From positions 248,001 through 312,000 of the forward strand of contig NW_026570236.1 of NCBI RefSeq assembly GCF_019649055.1: 64,000 bases of DNA, given 5' to 3'. The DNA is from Paramacrobiotus metropolitanus (taxonomy: Eukaryota > Tardigrada > Eutardigrada > Parachela > Macrobiotidae). Shown here one piece after another: positions 12,639-23,990 of this stretch; the stretch's first letter is position 1; the number at the start of each line of letters is the position of its first letter. The position numbers and the translations under genes are program-made. The notes beneath the pieces were generated by a model that saw only the letters and a program-made list of their open reading frames with translations, made no database searches and was not told the origin of the DNA.

Positions 12639-13250
12639 AGAGGATTAGTCGAGAGATTTCAACTGTTTTTTGTTTTGTTTTTGTTACCAAATGTGAAATC
12701 TAGCGCTAGCCTGCAACACTATGTTTAAGCTTATACAAGAAATACAAAATGTGTAACACTGGGTACACTACCTAGGGTAGCAGGTGCTAGTAGTAGTTCT
12801 TTGCACACGAAGGTTGTTTTATGAATGTTTGACATTTACCAACGATGTCCTCAACACTGTGTAATATCTAGCAAGTACTGTAAATTGCTACTTGATTAGT
12901 AATCAAGATCGAGGACGTTATAATTAAGAAGCCAATGCCAACAAAAATCAGATTTTATTTAACCCTGATTACAAAATTCTGAGCACCTAACAAAAGCTTG
13001 GATTAAACGGCAATTTCTTTCAAGGCAGGCTTGCTAAAGAGTATAAACAAAATACACATATACTGTACAAAACGTAATCAAAAGATATGCATTTTTGTGT
13101 ATAAATATTACCCCTTCGAAATCATCGAGTGTTTGACATAAACAAGATGTTAACGTGCCATGCATATATGATATGGAAAAGGTCATTCAAATTCTTGAAT
13201 AAAAATGTCATTTAATTCACTCAGCAAAATTATTAATTGAACGAATCATC
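12639..13250. other. BK 3' flank and left edge of duplication unit A
   Basis: No exon seen. Sequence from about 12859 onward resembles sequence from about 30684 onward, which marks the start of the tandem duplication. Confidence 0.6.
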
Positions 13251-14444
13251 TTATTCGTCGCCCAAACAAACGGCTGCCTTCTTTAGCAATTCGTTCATTC
13301 CATGCAGACGAGCAAAATCGAAATATGCCAACGCCGTGTCCTTCTTCACATCCGCCATCATCATGTCCTGACAGACACTCCGCAACGCCGACATCCCGTA
13401 CTTATCCGCCACACACCACATCTCCCGCAGTTCTCCCAGCTCCGCCGTGAACGGCTGTCGACTGTACGCGAACTGCACGACCTTCTCCAAGACCTCCCCG
13501 CGCAGGTCCATCAGCACGTACTCACCGTTGGTACGGTTGCGGTCAGTGTGGTTCTGGAACATGTCCAAGAAGAGTGGCGACTGAGCCGCCAGGATGGCCC
13601 GATGGGCGGGAAAGCGGCGGCCGTCACTGGCGATGAGAAGGCAGTCGGAAAGGAGACCGCCGTCCAGGAGGGAGCGCAGTTCCACCGGCTGACGCTTGAC
13701 GTGGTACGTCATGTTGACGTAGATGTCGCCCGCGCGAAGGATGTAGTCGCACCTGCCCGTGGTCTTCGACGTCGTATAAGTTACCAAGGAGGACTCCGAA
13801 AACTGTCGAAGCCGCTGCGGAGCGGAACGTGCGGAATTTTCCTTAAGCCGGTCCTTTGTCGGGATCCACAGTTCCGGGGCTGCATAAGCTTGTGAGCTGA
13901 AATAAATTTTTTGTGTGTATACAAGTACATACGACTAGTCATTGTGTATAATATTTTACAAGTATAAAAAACCGGAAAAAATCTACAGCTCAGGTTTTTG
14001 TCTTAGATAACAGCGAATTTCAGAAAGGTCAGTATTATGAAGTCAGTACACCATCAGTATCAATTATCGATATGGTTACGCCATTTTTACCTACGCGGTA
14101 TTTGAAGTACGTAGCATTTTGCACCATATATGCCACAAGACGCACCTGATAGTGATCTCCGCTAGGGCGTCGTAGGGATCTTCGACCCCGTGGAGCGGTG
14201 TCAAAACCGCACTAGTATTGATGTAGCCGCTCGACAAGTCATTATTCATCTTAATGGTCAGCGTCCATGAGGACTCGGAGATCTCCGGATAGTCTTGCTG
14301 CTGGGTCACGCTGAACTCGGTCTTATAGTCAGAGAGTCCCACATTTCCAACTCTCGATCCTTCAGCACTTGGGGTTTGCACAAATTTATCCGTGGGGATC
14401 TTGTACTGTAAGGTCAGGGACTGTTTCTGAGCGCTCAGCGACAT
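13251..14444 (-). CDS. MATH-like/BTB domain protein (unit A copy)
   Basis: Two exons, 14146-14444 and 13251-13896, joined by a GT-AG intron at phase 2; 314 residues. The N-terminal 100 residues (STLT-like pattern SSWTLTIKMNNDLSSGY) look like a degenerate MATH/TRAF domain. Residues about 185-300 form a clear BTB/POZ domain: LSDCLLIASDGRRFPAHRAI, then LAAQSPLFLDMF, and YVLMDLRGEVLEKVVQFAYS. A short BACK-like tail ends in KKAAVCLGDE. This is the SPOP-like layout, so a substrate adaptor for a Cullin-3 ubiquitin ligase is the expected role; that is inference from family. The paralogue in unit B (31109-32296) is frameshifted, so this is the only intact copy here. Confidence 0.88.
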
Positions 14445-15475
14445 GATTTTGGTCGTAGATAACAGTTTATTGTGAAAAGGTCAGTATGGTTTTATCACTG
14501 CACTGCAACTGGCCAGCAGAGTCGAAATAATTTAGCAACAGTTAAAAACTGCGAATGAACTGCAGGGGTTTTAATACCCTTTAACCGGCTAACTGTGGGG
14601 TGCAGGATTTGAGTACCTAACTTGCGTAATGTTACTAAGTAAGAAACCACCAGATAAGCGTTCATCCGGGTCACCTAATTGCCTGCCAGTTACCAATATC
14701 CATACCGGCCCATACAGATTACATTAAGTTTTACGTCCGTCTGGTTGTGCAAGCTGGTTAGAAAAGGTCGAAAAGTAAAACCGACTCGATCCCTTGAAGT
14801 ACTAAAACAGCCAAAACCATACTTCTATAATTATGACACAGAAAACTTGTTATTTTTACAAGTTTTAATATTCCATACTTCTTCCCATACTTAAGACCGT
14901 TAGGACATATTTTTTTAGCAGAACGTTTAAAAAAACTGCAAAAAACCCTACGAACTGCGTTCAAAACTTAGGAATTTTTTAAGGCCGAATTTGACTAAAA
15001 CTGATCATGTGTTGATAAGATCATAAAAACCGCGCATAATTACGTTTAATTTTGGACAGTAAGGTTGTATGAATGTAAAGAAAACATATTATATTTATCA
15101 TTTTATGCTCAAGTGTGTTATTTTGGGATATTGTGTATAATATTCTGAATGGAAAACGCAATGTAAATTTTTGATCAGTTGATCTATCCCAAAATTGATT
15201 TTGGGCTGTTAGGTTCACTTACATTAAACCAAACAGCTCAACACATGGTGAAAGTAACTTAAGTAAGTATGCTAATTAAACAGTAAGAAAGTGTAGTCGC
15301 TTATTGCGCGTACTGCATTACCGAAGAATATTGCATGCGTATAGCGGGAATATTGTACATGATAAAATGCAGGCGTTTGTTTTAGGCAGCGTGATTTCAT
15401 TGTTTTAGTGTCTTCAGACTTCAGAGCACCATGAGGTTGGTTGAAAAAGGTGAAATAAAAACAGATTGTATTGTA
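14445..15475. other. Noncoding, conserved between duplication units
   Basis: No exon seen. It aligns with unit B at 32297-34790. It contains the empty site of the Harbinger-like element (TAA at 14618-14620) and the empty site of the retrocopy (AAAACAT at 15081-15087). Confidence 0.7.
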
Positions 15476-16265
15476 CATACACGTGAACTTTCGCCATCGC
15501 GCACTCCTAAATACTTTTTTGCATTGCTTTATGACATTTTGTAGCCAAAGAGTTTGTATACGTAGGCGTCAAATCCGTTTGGGCGCGCAACATCCGGTTC
15601 GTAATTATTAATGTCCAGGTCAATTGCTCTGTGTAAGTCTTACGCCACGCGCAAGCGGCAGTCGGGTAAAAAATCATGACGTCACGGCGCGTAAGCAGGT
15701 AAACGATTTGATTGGTAAACCAGAATTCTGGGATGGGTTTTCTGCGTGTAACCGTTGCGCTTCGAAATCGAAGCGCAACCGTTACCCAAACTACGAGTAA
15801 CTCGTAACTCTCCTGCACAGATCAACAAAATTTTTGTTTGTTTTAACCAGAAGTGCATCCAGCGACCCAGATTGACACTCCTAAACTCAGAATTAACTTT
15901 TTTGATATAGTACCACATTAACGCATCAAAAATAAAATTTTCGGTTCCACTTCAATTTTCAGTTGTTCAGTTTCTTTCTTGCCACGGAAGCGTACTCGAC
16001 TTACGATTGGACGATAAATTTTTCGCTGAGTCGTGGACAGATTTTTACGCGCGCAATTTGAAGAGCATCGGCTCATAATGAGACTTCTGGTACACCTCCG
16101 CGCGTGTAAATTTTTGGAATTTTATTTCATTAATAATTACGAACCGGATGTTGCGCGCCCAAACGGATTTCACGCCTACGTATACATACTCTTTGGCTAC
16201 AAAATGTCATAAAGCAATGCAAAAAAGTATTTAGCAGTGCGCGATGGCGAAAGTTCACGTGTATG
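15476..16265. mobile_element. Inverted-repeat DNA transposon remnant (foldback/MITE-like)
   Basis: About 135-bp near-perfect terminal inverted repeats (15476-15610 against 16128-16265), starting CATACACGTGAACTTTCGCC and flanked on both sides by TA (15474-15475, 16266-16267). The 790-bp element has no transposase ORF. An internal hairpin at 15748-15785 has 18-bp arms with one mismatch. The TA flank suggests Tc1/mariner-type mobilisation. Unit B lacks it. Confidence 0.7.
15748..15785. repeat. 18-bp-arm hairpin inside the inverted-repeat element
   Basis: GTAACCGTTGCGCTTCGA, two bases AA, then TCGAAGCGCAACCGTTAC. One mismatch in 18 pairs. Confidence 0.7.
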
Positions 16266-16380
16266 TACCCGAATTTCGTACTATGTACCGGGCCAAATCC
16301 CTTAATGCTGGTTGCTTGCGTATATCATTCTGGGATAACGTTTCCCGTCATCGATTCGAAAGTAACCGTAATAAGCTGTA

Positions 16381-16890
16381 CTCGAAACGCACTTTAAATG
16401 TGTTCTGTAAGATACAGAGGCGGAAGTTCTGTAACGTTTCGATACCACCCCCTTACCGCTGATTGGACGCCCGAGTTAAAGTGTTCTGTATCTAAAAGGA
16501 ACTATCCTGGCTCCGTTACGATACAGAACTCACATTTCTTGCTAGGTCAAATTTATTTTTTGATGTGGATGCACAGTCCGCTGAATGGCAAAATTCCACA
16601 TCGGCGTACTTTACGTGCAATTGCCTTTCGCTTTTTGCCTTTTTTCACCAGTCGTTTGCTTGACAAAACTTAAAATCGCCTGAAAAACTGAAAGGAAACG
16701 GCCACAAAATTGTTGTGAAAAGTAAATAAACCGTTGACCAATTCAACTACGGTAACTGGGCGCTTTTAGAGTCCGTGGTCTCGTTGCTCTGTAACGCTCT
16801 ATAAGATTCAGCGCTGCACCATTGGTAGATTCACTTTTACAGAACTCCCGGCTCTCTATCTTAGAGAATGCATTTAAAGTGCGTTTCGAG
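16381..16890. mobile_element. Second TIR element (MITE-like), 510 bp
   Basis: Terminal inverted repeats begin CTCGAAACGCACTTTAAAT and extend imperfectly to about 60 bp (16381-16440 against 16830-16890). TA flanks both ends (16379-16380, 16891-16892). There is no coding capacity. It lies only about 115 bp from the preceding inverted-repeat element. Confidence 0.6.
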
Positions 16891-16892
16891 TA

Positions 16893-17139
16893 GTACTATA
16901 GACGAAATACTGCTCAAATGGTATAGTTTTTTCGTTCGTGATCTACTGCTCACTTTATTATTGTGATCTACTGCTCACTTTATAATTATCATTCTTTTGT
17001 ATAACGCAATATTGTACATAAAAACCAAGTATCTATTTATCCAAAAATTCATCGTTGTAAAGTCGGTATATTAAGTGCTCTCGCTTATTGTGTAGTAACG
17101 TTTTTTATTTACTGCTACAATTGTGAGGTTTCCAAGTAG
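16893..17139. other. Short AT-rich spacer
   Basis: Contains a short direct repeat of GTGATCTACTGCTCACTTTAT at 16938-16983 (two adjacent copies). No exon seen. Confidence 0.5.
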
Positions 17140-18010
17140 TACGTTTCCGAATATAGGAAATTAAATCCGGCATATCTTTGGGTATGCCTACAAAGGCTGA
17201 CCTTTAAAGTATCCTTGGCGAACACTGCGAATATGGGAAAATCAAATCCGGCATATCGTTGGGTATGCTTACAAAGACTGACCATTAAAGTATTGTTGGG
17301 TGTGCTTACAAAGACTGACCTTTAAAGTATTTTTGGCGAATGCTGCGAAGGCTGTGAACATGGGAAAATCAAACACGGCATACCGTTGGGTAAGCTTATG
17401 AAGATTGACCTTTAAAGTATCCTTGGCGAACGCTGCGAAGGCAGAGAATAAGGAAAAATGAAACCCGGCATGTCGTTGGGTATGCTCACAAAGACTAACT
17501 TTCAAAGTACCCTTAGCGAACGCTGCGAATATAGGGAAATCAAACCCGGCATATCGTTGGGTATGCTTACAAAGACTAACCTTTAAAGTACCCTTGGCGA
17601 ACGCTGCGAATGCTGCGAATATAGGAAAATCAAACCCGGCATGTCGTTGGGTATGCTTACGAAGACTGACGTTTAAAGTATCCTTGGCGAACGCTGCGAA
17701 TGCTGCGAATATAGGAAAATCAAACCCGGCATGTCGTTGGGTATGCCTACAAAGATTGACCTTTAAAGTACCTTTGGCGAACGGTGTGAATGCTGCGGAA
17801 ATGAGAAGATCAGAACCGGCATAATTACAGTGACCGCAGCAGCCATTTTGGCAAACTGTGGGAATAAAAGAATATAGGAAAATCAGAATCGGCATATTTA
17901 CAGTGGCCGGAGCAGCCCCCTCGGCGAATTGTGCAAATGCTGCAAATATGAGAAAATCAGATCCTGTATATATAGAGTAACTTCACAAGCCACATTGGCG
18001 AACTTTGCGA
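17140..18010. repeat. Minisatellite, about ten units of 81-90 bp
   Basis: Units carry the core ATAGGAAAATCAAACCCGGC followed by CGTTGGGTATGCTTACAAAG and a GGCGAACGCTGCGAA segment. Successive core positions (17446, 17527, 17617, 17707) give periods of 81 and 90 bp; the 9-bp difference is one GCGAATGCT block. Because periods are multiples of three, the minus strand stays open for 208 codons (17269-17895) with a roughly 30-residue repeat rich in AAFAAFAK. I see no splice context or signal that makes it a gene. Confidence 0.8.
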
Positions 18011-18518
18011 ATGCTGCAGAGTCTTGATAATTTAGGTCTGACTAGCAAACTAATCTCAACAGTTCTCCTGTAATCGGCAGCGCCCATACGCCCATACTAT
18101 CGTCACCGACTGGCTTTTTCAGTGGCTGCTGTATAAACCGAAAGACTCATAAACGCTAATATTTGCAGACGAACCCACATTAACTCCAGAATGCATTGCA
18201 TCTGATGCAATAATTATCGTTTTGAAATGCGTACGTCATTTGCGTAGGCTACATATATGGGGTTACTGATCTCATTCTTTACCTGTATTGCTTTCGTAAC
18301 GTCTGCTAACGTTCGTTTTGTTTAAATTGTTGCGTCTGCAAATAAGCTTGTGCTATGCGTAAAGCTAATTTTACAAATTTCATAGGTTCATGGCAATTTT
18401 TACTATAACAGTGTTAATTGTTTTGCATTAGTTACTAAAATTATGACAGCGATGACCGGTACTTTACCAGAGGCAACTACGTCTGTATACAGTCATGCAC
18501 AATAAAACCATTGTAAAA
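18011..18518. other. Noncoding 3' flank of GT11-like gene
   Basis: From about 18289 it matches unit B at about 34794 onward. The unit B junction there (TGTATTG shared by both sides) suggests a microhomology deletion or insertion. Confidence 0.55.
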
Positions 18519-20564
18519 CTACCGCTCAAAAATTTGCCAACTTGGAAAAATAACATAACCATCGGACGTAAAATTTCCCTTATCATCTACTTGCTTGTTC
18601 CCGATATAGTACATGAAATCATTTCTAAAGCTTATATATGCCCCCAACCAACCTTCCACCCCGTCCGTAAATACAAAGTGATCCATCATGCTCATCAAGG
18701 TGATCTGCACCTCCGGCGATTCGTTTACAAACATGACATTGGGCTCGGTGAAGATCTCTTTGCAATACGTCACATTGTTGCTGAAGATGAAAAAATTCAC
18801 CGGCGCATCGACGCGCTGAAAATGGATTGCAGCGCGTATTAAGCGCTTTTCTGTAGCAGAGAATTCCGGCGTATTTTCCACCTGCACAAAGAAGCCCACC
18901 AAAAAGGGCAGCGCCCAATCAGTCACTTCCGGTTGCCGCTGCATGATCTCGGCGACTACAGCGTTAACGTATAACAAACTATGATTAAGGATATCCGTGT
19001 GCAAGGTCAGCAGGGTTTGGATCGTCTGCCGGGATTCGGGTGCGTTCATCCATTTCTGAAGGATCCGCCCATTTCCTGAGGACATCTCAGAACGTGACGG
19101 CACTTTGAGGTATTTGCCTTTTTTCTCGGTGAACTTCTGGGCGTCCATCTGCGACAGTGTCATATTCTCAAACCGACTGATAACGGCATATTTGTGCAAA
19201 AAAACCGGCACGGATTTTGTAGCCACTGCGGCGCTGAATAACGCTCCCACGGCCACCATCCACTGGGCAATGTCAAGTTCAGTGTCGGTGTCTGTGAAGT
19301 CGACGGTTAGGTAATGGGGCGTGGCTGTAGACGGGTGGTTATGGTGCTGTTGGGATCGATCACACCGTTGGCGGCATACGTCCGCAGATTCAGCTTCATA
19401 ACCAGACGGTTGTTCGTCCATGGCACGATATCGTCTTTCTTGTTGGTTATCTTGGGGAATATTGTGGCTGGATGGACGTCTCCCGAGTTCAGTACGATCA
19501 GTTTCTGCTCAGATAACAATCAAAATATTATTAACCAAATAATTAATTATTTAACGTTAGTCGAAAATGATATTGTTAATTCCGTACGTTGACCACACAA
19601 GGTTTTGGTAATTCAAAAGTTAATTACTAACTTGCCTGCTAAAAAACAATGCAGATGGTAGTGTGTCAGACTGTACGAGTAGGTACATATTACATAATAT
19701 GTACAATAGGTAAGCGGTTTCTTAAAGCACGTGCAGTTCTTTCGTAACCCTCAAAATAATTATGTTTATTTTTTGTAATTTTAAAAATTATATATAATTC
19801 ATTACGGACGTACCTCAACTAATGTCAAATTATAGCCTCCGTCCTCGATAGGTTGCTCCGAAGCAGTCGCCGCCGATTGGTAGTTCGTCGTTTGAGACAC
19901 TTGTTCGTTTTTAAGCTGATCAGGGCTATAAAACACATTAAACAGGATTTGCACAATACGTCAATACACTAAAGTACAGATACAGCATATTATGTATATA
20001 AATATTATTGTACACCACAATTGTACATGCCTTGTGAATACATTGGGCTAAGAAAACTACAAAACAGTGATGCAAATTTTCAATATCACTTCTTAGTTTG
20101 TGAACTATGCGGTATCATATAAACCTGCTTACTACTTGTATAATTAACAGTATAACGCAATGCCGAACATTGACTTCGACGTCATGCACACTCACAGGTC
20201 AGAGAGCTGAGCAGATTATTTATTGCCTGCATAATAAATCACTGTTGATATTTCAGCTTCTCAGCAGCAATTTTAACGCTCTTTTTAAAATGTAGTCTCT
20301 TTGTACTGCGACACTGACAGTAAATTTGAAAGAACAGAAAATACATCTACGATAATTAGCCAAACTTTTCCTTATTTTGCAGTGAAGTAATGATTATCAC
20401 AAGCAGGGTACAATATGAGCAGAAAACATTTGAAACAATAATAAAAACAGTGAAACCGGCATATGTGGGGCCACGAAAGCCACGTACACGTACCTGCTGT
20501 GATTTTTTCCGATTATGGCATATAAAAAGATGAGCAGGCTAAAGGGCACAAAAAGAAATCCCAT
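18519..20564 (-). pseudogene. GT11 (alpha-1,2-fucosyltransferase)-like protein, unit A, apparent frameshift
   Basis: Three exons: 20494-20564 (encodes MGFLFVPFSLLIFLYAIIGK, a type II signal anchor), 19814-19925, and 18519-19504; phases 2 and 0. Near 19333 the frame must shift by one missing base to join ITTRLQPRP to HYLTVDF. A 41-bp intron would also fix it but is shorter than any other here. The intact reading would be about 389 residues. C-terminal FFIFSNNVTYCKEIF, then FVNESPEVQITLMSMMDHFV and GVEGWLGAYIS, match the GT11 pattern of a Golgi fucosyltransferase (FSDD...WCK, LMS, WW.AY). The GDP-fucose-binding HxRR motif expected near FLVGFFVQVEN is missing. So this is either a decayed gene or a non-enzymatic family member; the family call is moderate. 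Confidence 0.5.
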
Positions 20565-22138
20565 ATTGAATCTAATAATGAAGACTAAATTTAAACTGTT
20601 GGTGCCTGTGTGCTTGTATCTTTATTTGTTATTACTGTTGTCATCCCCGCACGTTGCAGACACGCCGGTAAAACAACTTCGCTCAAAAATGATATTGCTG
20701 ATTTTTGTAGGACAAAGTACGCTACGTTGTCCTTCAAAGATTCTTCACAAGAATGAACTGGTAACGATGCACAAAACCTAAAATGCAACATCATCCGCCG
20801 GCACAAATCGTTTATTCTGTAAGCAAAACGGAGTAATGAAATCGAGAAAATATATTGCCTGCGTACTTTTTGCAGTTACTGTACACAGTATTGTCAGAAA
20901 TTCTAAACACAAAGTAATATCTGCCAAGTACATACTGTACATCTATTACTTTTAAGAAACCAAGAGACAATTTGGTGGTAATAAATGGAAACTGTAATCA
21001 TGCGTAGAATAAAAGTACCAAGAATGGGATCGTTCCGATCTGTGGGTTTAACAATTTAGCGTATAGCTTTAACAATTTAGCAGAGACGTCTCACAAAATT
21101 TCGATTTGTCCTGCGGATAAAATTTTGAGGCTCAAGACCTGAGTGCATTTTGACGATCAACAACCGTTAATACATATGTTGCAGTTGACGCAGTATAAAG
21201 TTATGTTGCACATACAGTAAATCGTTATTAAGCAGTATTCTCTGCCCTCGGAAATATTTTGCTGCAGTTAATAGGATATTTGCTGTATATCGACAAAATA
21301 CCTGAACCATGCGTTACGATGTCGTCGAATTTGGTAAAATCGCTCCGAGAAAAATTATCAGTTGGAATTCTTAGTGCAACAAATCGTGTACGTGTATCCA
21401 TGGACATCGTTTTCGAATTTCGACGTACTCGGTAGACACCTGATCGCAATTTCACACCTCCGAGCAATCCTGCTGTAAAATAAGCATTTCTGCTGTATTC
21501 GTGCAGCTAGAATACTATTTGCATTATGTTCGGCTTCTCCAGCGAGGATTTTTTTTAACGACTGAGAGATTTTCAACAGCACAGAAATTGCTTACAACTA
21601 CCTGGATTAAGTTTACGGTCTTTTTGATAACAGATTTTTTTTCGTGTTTCTGAAGCGCGATTATGATGTCTTACTAGATAAATAAATAAATACTGGCTAA
21701 TGAATGCAAACTACAGGAAAATCGCAAGAATGAGAGCTGTAATAATATATTACGGTGGTACCTGTACATAGCAATATAATCAGTATAAAATTAATAGCTT
21801 TTATCTAGGCTGGTGATGGTACAGGTACGTGGTTAGGGGTTGCCACTTTATGACCTTTTGCACGACCGGGATGTGCCTGCAACCACCGCTTTCCATACAA
21901 CCGGCATCTCAAAACGCCCCGAACTACTCTGTTTCCTGCACCTCGACAAGTAGAAAAGAAATTACCAAAATTAAAAGGCCGGCGATTAATTTGTGCTGAA
22001 AGGCAGTGTTTACTAACAACGAAAAGTTGACATTTCATTTTGCACTCCATACGTACAGGTACCTCATGTCCTTTTGTAATTTCGAAAACAGAGAAGCTTC
22101 CGTAGCGTCAGTAGAATCAACTTTGGAAGTAAATAATC
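20565..22138. other. Intergenic, no supportable gene
   Basis: Lies between the GT11-like gene and the small membrane-protein gene. I found no exon on either strand. Confidence 0.5.
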
Positions 22139-22516
22139 TCATTTGTTGCAGTAATTTGTGATGTCATGTCTGTTTCCTATGACAATTTGTTGCAAAGCAA
22201 ATATGTTGGCTAATACTAGCGTTTTGCGTCGATCATAAGCGCGATTCCATTGAGCCACGGACAATCCGTGTTCCAAAGTTGACTGATTCTCCACGATGTT
22301 CCCCAATTCCATGAGGTGTAAGTAATCTTGTTTGGTCAAACTGCAACCTTTATTACAGCGCGCTATTAATGCGTGGAACAGGAAAGGGACCAAAAAAGCG
22401 AGCAATGTCCCAACACACGCCGCAAGGCAGATATAGAGATATACTAAGTAGGGAAGGCCTAACACTGTGCCGGACATTCCATTTTCTTGGCCGCTAGAAC
22501 CCCCCAGTGATGACAT
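22139..22516 (-). CDS. Small single-pass membrane protein (unit A copy)
   Basis: A single exon of 125 residues starting MSSLGGSSGQENGMSG. One long hydrophobic segment (LPYLVYLYICLAACVGTLLA, then FLVPFLFHALIA) is followed by a polar tail with SVAQWNRAYDRRKTLV. I do not recognise the family. Its unit B counterpart (36957-37283) has the same position, orientation, one membrane segment and a related tail (LRDWKRDYDNRRQ), but little other identity, so it appears to evolve fast. Non-coding flanks of the two copies align (22640-22760 with 37404-37520). Longer readings upstream are possible; this start was chosen for the compact membrane topology. Confidence 0.5.
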   Translation of the reverse strand: MSSLGGSSGQENGMSGTVLGLPYLVYLYICLAACVGTLLAFLVPFLFHALIARCNKGCSLTKQDYLHLMELGNIVENQSTLEHGLSVAQWNRAYDRRKTLVLANIFALQQIVIGNRHDITNYCNK

Positions 22517-23484
22517 TTTACTGATACGGTATGCACGTAGAAATATGCAAATGCAATGCATGCAGCGACAGGAGCGAATAAAATTAATGTTCGGCACAAG
22601 TGGGAACCGCGCGCGGTTGAAATACACTTTATAAACCTGCTTGCAACAGATCCAGGAATTTTCGGCCTTGAGGAATATTTTCTGTAATATGATTCAGTGT
22701 AGAAAGAAAATAATAATCTCAATTGTCTGCGTCAACAAAGTGATAATTATTGATGTTATTAAATATTGCATTACAAATTAATACGGATTAGAAAAAAGTT
22801 TGAAATCGGATCGCTGCAGCAATTTAGTAGCACTGAAACAACGTCATATGCGTTAAAGTTATGTGCTGTTCTTAGAGCCATTCACAGGATGACATCGGAG
22901 GGAGTCTCTTTCGTAGTACACGGTACTGAAATTAAAACTACTTACGCGTTTAACAGCCGTAATTATCACATTTTCTGTTTTAATTTCGAAAACAAGCTCC
23001 TCACACTGGCTCAAAATTGTGTACTTATTTCCCTCTTTTAGCCCAAATTTCCTTGATTTCGTCATGAGCTGCCAGAAGGATTCAATGCCACAATTTACCC
23101 CAAGCCATATGGAACACCACTGTTTGTGTGCCTTGACGCAATCATTTTTTCCACTATAAAATCGCATGAGCAGAGCCGGATGCCGGTGCGTTATTCCAAA
23201 AATGGATTTCCTAATTTAGTGATACTTTAAGTGTAAGTAATTATTTCTGCAGTAAATACATAAACCAGATCAAGGTTCCTTAAGACCCTCCTCAGGTTTA
23301 ACCTTGAAGTATGTGCTAATTAATATAATGGGAATCGGAATGCGTTAATCGGTTCTTAAACGAAGGCGAATTTCGCGGGAATATTAATTAATCCGCCAGC
23401 AAGATTAATACAAAGAATTAAGCACGGATACGTGTGCAATTGCATAGCGAAATATAACAAATTAGAAGCGCTATATTAATACCA
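22517..23484. other. Noncoding, shared with unit B
   Basis: Aligns with unit B 37404-38010. No exon seen. Confidence 0.6.
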
Positions 23485-23489
23485 TTTAA

Positions 23490-23985
23490 TGTTACCGCTT
23501 CCGGACTCCACTGGGGGCACTGGAGCCCCGGCTGCTGGGAGGCTGGTGCTCTCTGTGATCGGCTGTGTGCGGTGACCGTGGGTCAGCGAGAAGCCGGCCG
23601 ACCGGGGGTCGGCGGAAGAGAGCGACCAGTGCCCTGCGCAACCGAAGGCCCCTTTATTGAGCAGGTGCGAAATAACAGCACAAGAAAACAGCAGGGTGTG
23701 GCGGGTGGTAAAAGAACAGAGATCACTCGCGCGCACACGATATCGAAGGAGCAAAGACAGACAGCAGTGAGAACTGCAGATCGAACCATGCAATGCGAGC
23801 ACACGAACAGTACCAAGTGCAAACAGCATGCCCGTGCGTGACGGCGGCCGCTTTGATCTAAGCGCCACGGCGACGCGCAGCGCCACCAACAGACTCACGT
23901 AACTCGCAACACACGGCGAAAGGAGACAGAGCGGGAGCGCATGTCCTCCAGCTAACATTAACATCAATTAACTCGTTAATTGTCA
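23490..23985. mobile_element. LTR-like repeat, copy 1 (TG...CA, 496 bp)
   Basis: Begins TGTTACCGCTTCC and ends TTAATTGTCA, the TG...CA ends usual for LTRs. It is flanked by TTTAA on both sides (23485-23489 and 23986-23990). Its first about 165 bp recur exactly at 23991-24155, and its last part recurs at about 27794-27989. No reverse transcriptase or integrase coding is present. Best read as a solo LTR or LTR-like repeat. Confidence 0.6.
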
Positions 23986-23990
23986 TTTAA

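Noticed and set aside
13302-13895. 197-codon plus-strand ORF, with a twin at 31160-31753
   Set aside because: Antisense shadow of the MATH/BTB genes.
19333-19373. A 41-bp GT-AG intron that would restore the GT11-like frame
   Set aside because: Much shorter than the smallest other intron found in the window (about 60 bp); a one-base deletion is more likely.
23476-23967. Minus-strand ORF repeated at 27696-27971
   Set aside because: Part of the LTR-like repeat; the frame is open because of GC-rich composition and nothing in the protein is recognisable.
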